Notes under the pieces: generated by a model | Database searches by the model: none | Seen by the model: only the letters and a program-made list of their open reading frames with translations | What the model was told of the DNA's origin: nothing | Source: Capillimicrobium parvum | Lineage (GTDB): Bacteria > Actinomycetota > Thermoleophilia > Solirubrobacterales > Solirubrobacteraceae | Assembly (NCBI RefSeq): GCF_021172045.1 | Contig: NZ_CP087164.1 | Span: forward strand, 1,178,001-1,242,000 | Direction: 5' to 3' | DNA length: 64,000 bases | Translations under genes and position numbers: made by a program | Shown here: positions 58,808 to 64,000 of the stretch, piece after piece | Layout: the number at the start of each line of letters is the position of its first letter | Position numbering within the stretch: position 1 is the stretch's first letter

Positions 58808-59919
58808 GCGACGCGGCCGCCACCGCCACCGAGGGTCGCGAGCTGCGCGCCGCGCTGCGCGAGACCGCCCGCAGCTTCCTCGCCGATCGCTGCCGCCCGG
58901 ACGTCGTGCGCGCCATCGCGGCCGGCGACCGGGACGGCGACGCGCTGTGGCGCGAGGTGGTCGAGCTGGGCTGGACCGGGGTGCAGGCGCCCGAGGAGCA
59001 CGGCGGGCTCGGCGCGGGCCTGCCCGAGCTGGCCGTGCTGCTCGAGGAGTGCGGCCGCGCGCTCGCGCCGCTGCCGATGCTCGGCGCCGCGGTCCTCGGC
59101 CCGGGTGCGCTGCTCGATGCGGGCGGGCCCGCGGCCGCCGAGTGGCTGCCGCGGATCGTCGCGGGGCAGGCGATCGTGACCGCGGCCATGGCCGGCGCCG
59201 ACGGCGTGCCCGGACGTCTCGACACTCGCGTCGGCGCCGAGGGCGGGCGCCTGGTGCTCGACGGCGTCGCCGGCTTCGTCGCCGACCTGCCGGCTGCGGA
59301 CGCGGTGATCGTCGCCGCGCGCGGCGGGCGCGGCGAGGTCGCGGCGGTCCTCGTCGAGACCGGCGCCGCCGGCGTGGCGATCGAGGATCAGCCGGTCCAC
59401 GACTGCACCCGGCGCCTGGCGCGCCTGACGCTACGCGGGGTGGAGGTCGCGCCCGCCGCGCGGATCGGCGGCGCCGAGCTCGTCGAGCGGGCCGCCGACC
59501 GGGGCGCGCTTGCGGTCGCCGCCGACGGGGTCGGCGGCGCGGGGCGCGTCCTCGAGATCACGCTCGAGCACCTGCGCACACGCGAGCAGTTCGGCCGGCC
59601 GCTGGGCAGCTTCCAGGCCCTCAAGCACCGCTGCGCCGACATGTTCCTGCGGCTGACCGGCGCCCGCGCCGCCGTCGAGCACGCGGCCGCGGCGTTCGAC
59701 CGGCCCGGCGAGCGCGTCGCCGCCGTGGCGATCGCCAAGTCCACGGCTGCGGAGGCCTACGCCCACATCGCCGGCGAGGGCGTCCAGATGCACGGCGGCA
59801 TCGGGTTCACGTGGGAGCACGACATGCACCTGTTCCTCAAGCGCGCGAAGCTCGGCGAGGCGCTGTTCGGCGACGGCGACCACCACCGCGACCGCCTGGA
59901 CCGCCTGATCTTCGCGTAA
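58804..59919 (+). CDS. Acyl-CoA dehydrogenase, beta-type subunit 2
   Basis: A 371-residue acyl-CoA dehydrogenase-like protein of the beta type, recognised by the C-terminal block GVQMHGGIGFTWEHDMHLFLKRAKLGEALFG and by LRTREQFGRPLGSFQALKHRCADMFL. Unlike the first beta subunit it keeps a middle domain (residues about 120-210). It is translated from a GTG overlapping the alpha-2 stop. It closes the operon; a small hairpin (59936-59950) follows 16 bases after the stop. Confidence 0.88.
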   Translation: MSDAAATATEGRELRAALRETARSFLADRCRPDVVRAIAAGDRDGDALWREVVELGWTGVQAPEEHGGLGAGLPELAVLLEECGRALAPLPMLGAAVLGPGALLDAGGPAAAEWLPRIVAGQAIVTAAMAGADGVPGRLDTRVGAEGGRLVLDGVAGFVADLPAADAVIVAARGGRGEVAAVLVETGAAGVAIEDQPVHDCTRRLARLTLRGVEVAPAARIGGAELVERAADRGALAVAADGVGGAGRVLEITLEHLRTREQFGRPLGSFQALKHRCADMFLRLTGARAAVEHAAAAFDRPGERVAAVAIAKSTAAEAYAHIAGEGVQMHGGIGFTWEHDMHLFLKRAKLGEALFGDGDHHRDRLDRLIFA

Positions 59920-59935
59920 ACGCGACGGCGCGCCT

Positions 59936-59950
59936 CCGCGCTCAGCGCGG
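59936..59950 (+). terminator. Small hairpin after the dehydrogenase operon
   Basis: CCGCGC-TCA-GCGCGG: six perfect base pairs around three bases, 16 bases past the stop codon. There is no T tract. Confidence 0.4.
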
Positions 59951-60063
59951 CATGTCGGCCGTGGTCCGGATGTGGTCCGGGGGCATCGAAGGGGAACGGG
60001 GCGGGGCGGCGCCGCGAGGAGTCGTCGCCTCGCGTGAACCGCGCCGCGCGGGCGTGAGCGGTG

Positions 60064-60107
60064 CTGTCGCGATGACGGCGTGGGGCGCCGTGAACGCGAC
60101 AGGATCG
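60064..60107 (+). repeat. 44-bp direct repeat, copy 1 (hairpin unit)
   Basis: Identical to copy 2 except one base (60102 G versus 60184 C). Within the unit, TGTCGCG (60065-60071) pairs with CGCGACA (60095-60101) and ACGGCG (60075-60080) with CGCCGT (60086-60091), separated by a 3x3 internal loop and closed by TGGGG. Confidence 0.8.
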
Positions 60108-60145
60108 AATGCCGCCGGGGGCGCCGGCGCGTCGCTCGGACGGTT

Positions 60146-60189
60146 CTGTCGCGATGACGGCGTGGGGCGCCGTGAACGCGACACGATCG
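60146..60189 (+). repeat. 44-bp direct repeat, copy 2 (hairpin unit)
   Basis: Second copy, offset by exactly 82 bases from copy 1, with the same two-stage stem (7 bp, internal loop, 6 bp). Confidence 0.8.
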
Positions 60190-60203
60190 CCGCGGCCCAA
60201 GCC

Positions 60204-60231
60204 GGAACGGGGCGGGGCGCCGCCCCGTTCC
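60204..60231. terminator. Strong hairpin in convergent intergenic region
   Basis: GGAACGGGGCGG-GGCG-CCGCCCCGTTCC: twelve perfect base pairs around four bases, overlapping the right arm of the 21-bp inverted repeat. It is symmetrical, so it can act for both convergent operons. Confidence 0.55.
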
Positions 60232-60323
60232 CCTTCGATGACCTCAGCCCACCCCGAGCCCGCCCGGAGCGGTCGGCGCCGAGCGCGTCGCGGCCCGTGC
60301 CCGCCCGCGGACCGAAGACCGCC

Positions 60324-61088
60324 TCAGGGCATGACGCGCCCGCCGGCCACGTCGATCGTGATGCCGGTCAGCCAGCCCGCCGCATCCGAGAGCAGGAACG
60401 CGGTGGCGTGCGCGACGTCGTCGGGCGTGCCCAAACGCCCGAGCGGCCAGTTCGCCTCGACGTACTCCGGGGGATAGTCGACGACGCGCGTCTCGGTCGG
60501 CACCATCGACGGCGCGATGCAGTTGACGCGGACGCCGCTGGGGCCCGCCTCCGCGGCCGCCTTGCGCGTCATCGCGATGACGCCGGCCTTCGCCGCGGTG
60601 TACGCGTACGGTGCAGGTGTCTGACGGCGCGCCGCCGTGGAGGACATGAGCACGATGGCGCCGCGCCCGCGCCGCACCATCGGAGGCAGGAACTCGCGCA
60701 GGGTGAAGAACGTCGCGCCGAGGTTGCCGTCGATGACGCTGTGCCAGTCGTCGTCGGTGACCTCGTCCAGCGGCCGCTCGGGATGCTCGCCGTCGCCGCC
60801 CGCGAATGCAGCCAGGAGCTCGACGGGCCCGAGCTCCTCCTCCGCGGCGGCGCGCAGTCCCGCGAGCGCCGCGGGGTCGGTGGCGTCGGCGGGGATGCCG
60901 CGCGCGCGGCCGCCCGCCGCGGCGATGCCGTCCACGCCGGCGGCGAGGGCCGCGGGATCGCGGCCGGTCACCACGACCGTCGCGCCGTTGGCGGCGAGGA
61001 CGCGCGCGGTCGCCGCGCCGAGCCCGCGCGAGCCTCCGGTCACCAGCGCCACCCGTCCGTCGAGGTCGGGATAGCGCGGCGCGCTCAC
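60324..61088 (-). CDS. SDR-family oxidoreductase
   Basis: A 254-residue SDR: TGGSRGLGAATARVLAANGATVVV at the cofactor site, an AFAGG block in place of NNAG, and catalytic MSSTAARRQTPAPYAYTAAKAG. The end DVAGGRVMP is typical. The GTG at 61088 overlaps the stop of the thiolase gene (GTGA), so it is the second gene of a minus-strand operon led by the thiolase. A 3-hydroxyacyl-CoA dehydrogenase-like role just before thiolysis would fit, but this is context only. Confidence 0.88.
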   Translation of the reverse strand: MSAPRYPDLDGRVALVTGGSRGLGAATARVLAANGATVVVTGRDPAALAAGVDGIAAAGGRARGIPADATDPAALAGLRAAAEEELGPVELLAAFAGGDGEHPERPLDEVTDDDWHSVIDGNLGATFFTLREFLPPMVRRGRGAIVLMSSTAARRQTPAPYAYTAAKAGVIAMTRKAAAEAGPSGVRVNCIAPSMVPTETRVVDYPPEYVEANWPLGRLGTPDDVAHATAFLLSDAAGWLTGITIDVAGGRVMP

Positions 61089-62251
61089 CCGATGCGCTCC
61101 ACGACCATCGCCTGGCCCTGGCCGCCGCCGACGCACATGCTCTCGATGCCGATCGTCCCGTCGCACTCGTCGAGCCCGTTGAGCAACGTGCTCATGATCC
61201 GCAGCCCGGTCATCCCGAACGGGTGGCCGATCGCGATCCCGCCCCCGTGGGCGTTGACGCGGTCGTCGAACGGGTCGATGCCGGTTTCGCGGCACACGGG
61301 GATGACCTGCGCGGCGAATGCCTCGTTGATCTCGTAGCGGTCCACGTCGGCGATCGCGACCCCCGCGCGATCCAGGGCGCAGCCGATCGCCTCGATCGGC
61401 CCGACGCCCATGTAGGCCGGGTCGACGGCCGAGACCGCGGAGGCGAGGATCCGGGCGCGGGGGCGCAGGCCGAGCGCGCGGGCGTGGCCCTCGTCCATCA
61501 CGAGCGCCGCCGCGGCGCCGTCGTTGAGCGGGCACGAGTTGCCGGCCGTCACGACGCCGTCCTCGCGGAAGACCGGGTCGAGCGCCGCGAGCTTCTCCAG
61601 CGTCGAGCCCGCCCGCGGCGAGTCGTCGGCGGTCATCGTTCCGCCGTCCGGCCGCGCGACCGGGAGGATCTCTCGCGCGCTGAACCCGGAGCGCGCGGCG
61701 GCGACCGCGCGCTCCTGCGAGCGCTGGGCGAAACGGTCGCTCTCCTCGCGCGTGACGCCGTAGCGCGCGGCGACGTTCTCCGCGGTGATGCCCATCGGCG
61801 TGAAGACGGCGCCGAGCACCTCGCCGTCCGCCTCCGGGTCCAGCAGCGGGTTCGGCGTCGACAGCTCGATGCCGCGCCCCACGCGCGACACGGACTCGAC
61901 CCCCACGGCGATCATCGTGCGCACCTCGCCCGCGATGATCGCGTGCGCGGCGATCCGCAGCGCCTGCAGCGACGACGCGCACAGGCGGGTGACGGTCTGG
62001 GCGGGGACCGTGTGCGGCAGCCCGGCCAGGATCGCGACGTTGCGCCCGACGTTGTAGCCCTGCTCACCCCACGGAAAGCCGCACCCGCACGCGACGTCGT
62101 CGATGGTCGCGGGATCGACGTCGGGGTGGCGCTCCAGCAGCCCGCGCACGACGAGGGCGGCGAGGTCGTCCGGGCGGACCGCGGTCAGCGAGCCCTTGTG
62201 GGCGCGGCCAACAGGCGTGCGCAGGACGTCGACGATGACGGGGGTGCCCAT
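61085..62251 (-). CDS. Acetyl-CoA acyltransferase (thiolase)
   Basis: A 388-residue degradative-type thiolase. Catalytic residues are C91 (TVTRLCASSLQAL), H343 (GGGIAIGHPFGMTG) and C373 (ESMCVGGGQG). It cleaves a 3-ketoacyl-CoA with CoA, the last beta-oxidation step. The ATG at 62251 lies 10 bases from the perfect cluster palindrome at 62262-62271; TACACT on the minus strand ends 11 bases before the ATG, giving an almost leaderless mRNA. Confidence 0.93.
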   Translation of the reverse strand: MGTPVIVDVLRTPVGRAHKGSLTAVRPDDLAALVVRGLLERHPDVDPATIDDVACGCGFPWGEQGYNVGRNVAILAGLPHTVPAQTVTRLCASSLQALRIAAHAIIAGEVRTMIAVGVESVSRVGRGIELSTPNPLLDPEADGEVLGAVFTPMGITAENVAARYGVTREESDRFAQRSQERAVAAARSGFSAREILPVARPDGGTMTADDSPRAGSTLEKLAALDPVFREDGVVTAGNSCPLNDGAAAALVMDEGHARALGLRPRARILASAVSAVDPAYMGVGPIEAIGCALDRAGVAIADVDRYEINEAFAAQVIPVCRETGIDPFDDRVNAHGGGIAIGHPFGMTGLRIMSTLLNGLDECDGTIGIESMCVGGGQGQAMVVERIG

Positions 62252-62261
62252 GAACGCAAAA

Positions 62262-62271
62262 GAGTGTACTC
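62262..62271. promoter_or_regulatory. Cluster palindrome, perfect GAGTnnACTC, at thiolase promoter
   Basis: GAGTGTACTC overlaps the last codons of the GntR regulator gene and the putative -10 of the thiolase operon on the minus strand. A bound repressor would block the thiolase promoter. Confidence 0.6.
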
Positions 62272-63112
62272 AGTGTAGGTACTCGAGGATGGCGTCCAGG
62301 TGCCGGCGCATCCGGTGCTGGGCCAGCGCGGCGTCGCCGCTGGCGATCGCGTCGACGATCGCGACATGGGCCTTGTGGTAGTCCGCGGCCGCCACGCTCA
62401 GCACTTCGCGGTGGCCCGCCTCGATCTCCGCGAGGATCATCTCCTCGTTGAGCCGGTTGAGCACCTCGATGAACATCGCCATCGCCGGGTTGCCCGTCAG
62501 CTCCGCGATGACGACGTGCAGGTGGTGGGTGTGGGCCTCGGCCACCGCACGCTCGCCCTCGCGCTCCTCCGTGTCGAGCACCTCGCGCAGGCGCGCGATG
62601 CCCTCCTCGGTGATGCGCTCGGTCGCCGACGCCACCGCGGCGATCTCCAGCGCGGCGCGGGCCTCGAACAGCACCTCGCGGCCGACGCCCTTGTAGCGCA
62701 GGTACAGGGCCATGGCGTTCTGGACCGCGCGCGGGTCGGGCTCGGTGACGATGAGCCCGCCGCCCGGCCCGCGGCGCATGCGGGCCACGTTGTGGTGCTC
62801 GACGATGCGCACCGCCTCGCGGAACACGGCGCGGCTGACCCCGAAACGCTCGATGAGGTCGGCCTCGGAGCCGAGCACCTCGCCGACGGGCCACCCGCGG
62901 GCGACGATGTCCTCCTCGATGCGGTCGGCGACGACCTCGGCCAGGCGGCGTCCCGGCTTGCGCGCGACGGCGCCGTCCGCCTTGTCCGCCCGGGCGCGGC
63001 CCTTGCCGGCTGCCTTCGGCTTCGGCTTCGGGGCGCCGTTCGCGGCGCCGGCTCTGGTTGCTCGTTGCACGTCGTTCCCCGGTTGCCGGATGACCGCGCG
63101 CAAGTGTTCCAC
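62270..63112 (-). CDS. GntR-family regulator, FadR/FCD subfamily
   Basis: A 280-residue regulator. A basic, disordered N-terminal extension (PKPKPKAAGKGRARADK) precedes the winged helix (about residues 55-122: RLAEVVADRIEEDIVARGWPVGEVLGSEADLIERFGVSRAVFREAVRIVEHHNVARMRRGPGGGLIV). The C-terminal FCD ligand-binding domain (about 135-275) has histidines suited to metal or acyl ligand binding (EAHTHHLHVVIAEL, DYHKAHVAIVDAI, RRHLDAIL). Family members sense acyl-CoA or organic acids. It is divergent from an SDR across a cluster motif 22 bases from its start, so it is likely autoregulated and the best candidate to bind all copies. The start codon GTG 63112 is uncertain. Confidence 0.9.
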   Translation of the reverse strand: MEHLRAVIRQPGNDVQRATRAGAANGAPKPKPKAAGKGRARADKADGAVARKPGRRLAEVVADRIEEDIVARGWPVGEVLGSEADLIERFGVSRAVFREAVRIVEHHNVARMRRGPGGGLIVTEPDPRAVQNAMALYLRYKGVGREVLFEARAALEIAAVASATERITEEGIARLREVLDTEEREGERAVAEAHTHHLHVVIAELTGNPAMAMFIEVLNRLNEEMILAEIEAGHREVLSVAAADYHKAHVAIVDAIASGDAALAQHRMRRHLDAILEYLH

Positions 63113-63134
63113 ACGCGCAGGTCGATCAGGAGAT

Positions 63135-63144
63135 CGGTATACGC
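63135..63144. promoter_or_regulatory. Cluster motif between GntR regulator and SDR
   Basis: CGGTATACGC, preceded by GGAGATC, seven of ten to GAGTnnACTC with the GTATAC core intact. It lies 22 bases before the GntR start and 57 before the SDR start. Confidence 0.45.
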
Positions 63145-63200
63145 TTTATCGCACGTGGCGTCGAGCGCCGGTCGCCCCCGGCCGGCGGGAGGAGTGGGCG

Positions 63201-64000
63201 ATGGGGATGCTGGCGGACAGGGCGATCGTGGTCACCGGGGCGGGCGGCGGGCTGGGCCGGGCCTACGCCATCGCGGCCGCGGCCGAGGGTGCGGCCGTCG
63301 TCGTCAACGACGTCGACGAGGGCGCCGCGTCGGCGGTGGCGGACCAGATCGCCGCCGACGGTGGGCGGGCCGTCGCGCACGCCGGTTCCGTGGCGGACTG
63401 GGCGGCCGCCGGGGCGGCGGTCGACCGTTGCACCCAGGCGTTCGGCCGCCTCGACGGGCTGATCAACAACGCCGGGATCTCGCACGTCGGCGATCCCTGG
63501 CGCGAGGAGGCCGGGGAGCGGGCCCGCGCGATCGTCGAGGTCAACCTGCTCGGCACGATGTACTGCGGCATCCACGCGCTGCGGGCGATGGTCGCCCAGC
63601 GGTCGGGGGCGATCCTCAACGTCACGTCCGGCGCGCTGCTCGGTCTGCTCGAGCACTCGCTCTACGGCGCGTCGAAGGGCGGCGTGGTCGCGCTGACCTG
63701 GGGCTGGGCCGTCGACGCCGCCCCATACGGCGTGCGCGTCAACGCGATCTCGCCGCTCGCGCGCACGGCCATGTCCGAGGTGTGGGTCAACCGCGACGCG
63801 GCCCACATGGATGAGCCGCCGCCGGAGTCGGTCGCTCCGCTGGCGGTGTTCCTGCTCAGCGACCGCGCCGCAGACGTCAACGGGCAGGTCGTCCGGCTCG
63901 ACGCCTGCGGGCTGTCGATCATGCGGCCGCCCGCCTTCCCGGAGCCGTTGCCCCTCGCCGACCGCAGCCTCGACGGGGTCGCGGCCGCCTTCGGCGAGTT
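63201..64000 (+). CDS. SDR-family oxidoreductase (runs off right edge)
   Basis: At least 266 residues, frame still open at the window end. The SDR pattern is complete: TGAGGGLGRAYAIAAAAEGAAVVV near the start, INNAG at about residue 91, catalytic NVTSGALLGLLEHSLYGASKGG, then RVNAISPLARTAMSE. The sequence after the SDR core (SIMRPPAFPEPLPLADRSLDGVAAAFGE) extends beyond a minimal SDR, as in peroxisomal-multifunctional-enzyme-like (3R)-hydroxyacyl-CoA dehydrogenases. The ATG at 63201 has GGGAGGAG upstream. It is divergent from the GntR regulator and probably controlled by it. Confidence 0.85.
   Translation, partial: MGMLADRAIVVTGAGGGLGRAYAIAAAAEGAAVVVNDVDEGAASAVADQIAADGGRAVAHAGSVADWAAAGAAVDRCTQAFGRLDGLINNAGISHVGDPWREEAGERARAIVEVNLLGTMYCGIHALRAMVAQRSGAILNVTSGALLGLLEHSLYGASKGGVVALTWGWAVDAAPYGVRVNAISPLARTAMSEVWVNRDAAHMDEPPPESVAPLAVFLLSDRAADVNGQVVRLDACGLSIMRPPAFPEPLPLADRSLDGVAAAFGE

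Larger units (their letters stand above)
59984..60240. repeat. Composite repeat element with 21-bp terminal inverted repeats
   Basis: A 257-bp non-coding segment between convergent operons. Its ends are a perfect 21-bp inverted repeat: 59984-60004 (starting CATCGAAGGGGAACGG) and 60220-60240 (ending CCGTTCCCCTTCGATG). Inside are two 44-bp direct repeats. No coding frame is plausible. It may be a MITE-like or REP/BIME-like element, or an elaborate bidirectional terminator. No target-site duplication was evident by eye. Confidence 0.65.

Noticed and set aside
60064-60189. CRISPR-like array
   Set aside because: Only two copies, 38-base gap, hairpin units in an element with terminal inverted repeats and no cas genes.
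28916-64000. Biosynthetic (antibiotic) gene cluster
   Set aside because: P450, LLM and SDR genes are shared with such clusters, but there is no PKS, NRPS or terpene synthase, and the beta-oxidation set points to degradation.

Overview
The window is about 74% G+C, dense, and reads as chromosomal DNA of a high-GC actinobacterium. The protein set fits Thermoleophilia / Solirubrobacterales best: a secreted beta-propeller protein, Pro-rich secreted Ig-like protein, LLM flavin oxidoreductases, a mycofactocin-type SDR, a wax-ester/DGAT enzyme and many GTG starts. This placement is an inference from gene content; no rRNA or tRNA is present. No transposase, integrase or CRISPR array was seen.

Bases 1-3.8 kb hold a signalling block of somewhat lower G+C: the end of a histidine kinase and its OmpR-type regulator, a small zinc-ribbon protein translationally coupled to an ECF-like sigma factor, a universal stress protein and a STAS protein whose usual phospho-acceptor serine is missing.

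Bases 3.9-28.9 kb are a mosaic of housekeeping and envelope genes: bPH2 membrane protein, secreted beta-propeller, acetolactate decarboxylase, HIT protein, a large membrane protein divergent from a MerR regulator, a CynX/NimT-type MFS carrier, a flippase-like protein, NagA, a Tat-exported bicovalent-FAD oxidase, WS/DGAT divergent from a STAND-type ATPase regulator, an ATP-grasp ligase, a histidine phosphatase, an M20 peptidase, an ABC exporter, and an NlpC/P60-like cell-wall hydrolase preceded by a clear cyclic di-AMP (ydaO-type) riboswitch.

Bases 28.9-64 kb are one large catabolic supercluster. It encodes three LLM oxidoreductases, a cyclase-family hydrolase, a P450, an NTF2-like protein, two CoA ligases, several SDRs (one mycofactocin-coupled), a Zn alcohol dehydrogenase, two enoyl-CoA hydratases, a DMT carrier, an ABC importer whose ATPase is fused to a permease, a beta-lactamase-fold esterase, an alpha/beta hydrolase, an amidase, an HIBADH-like enzyme, a carboxymuconolactone-decarboxylase-fold protein, four acyl-CoA dehydrogenases arranged as two alpha/beta pairs, a thiolase and a FadR-type GntR regulator. 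Nearly every transcription unit here starts next to the same short palindromic motif, (G/A)AGTnnACTC with a GTATAC / GTACAC / GTGTAC core, often preceded by GAGATC. The simplest model is a single GntR-controlled regulon: import of an ester- or amide-containing ring compound, hydrolysis, redox steps, oxygenation and ring opening, CoA activation and beta-oxidation. The substrate cannot be read from the sequence.

Between the convergent acyl-CoA dehydrogenase and SDR/thiolase operons lies a roughly 257-bp repeat-rich element with 21-bp terminal inverted repeats and two 44-bp direct repeats, each a hairpin.
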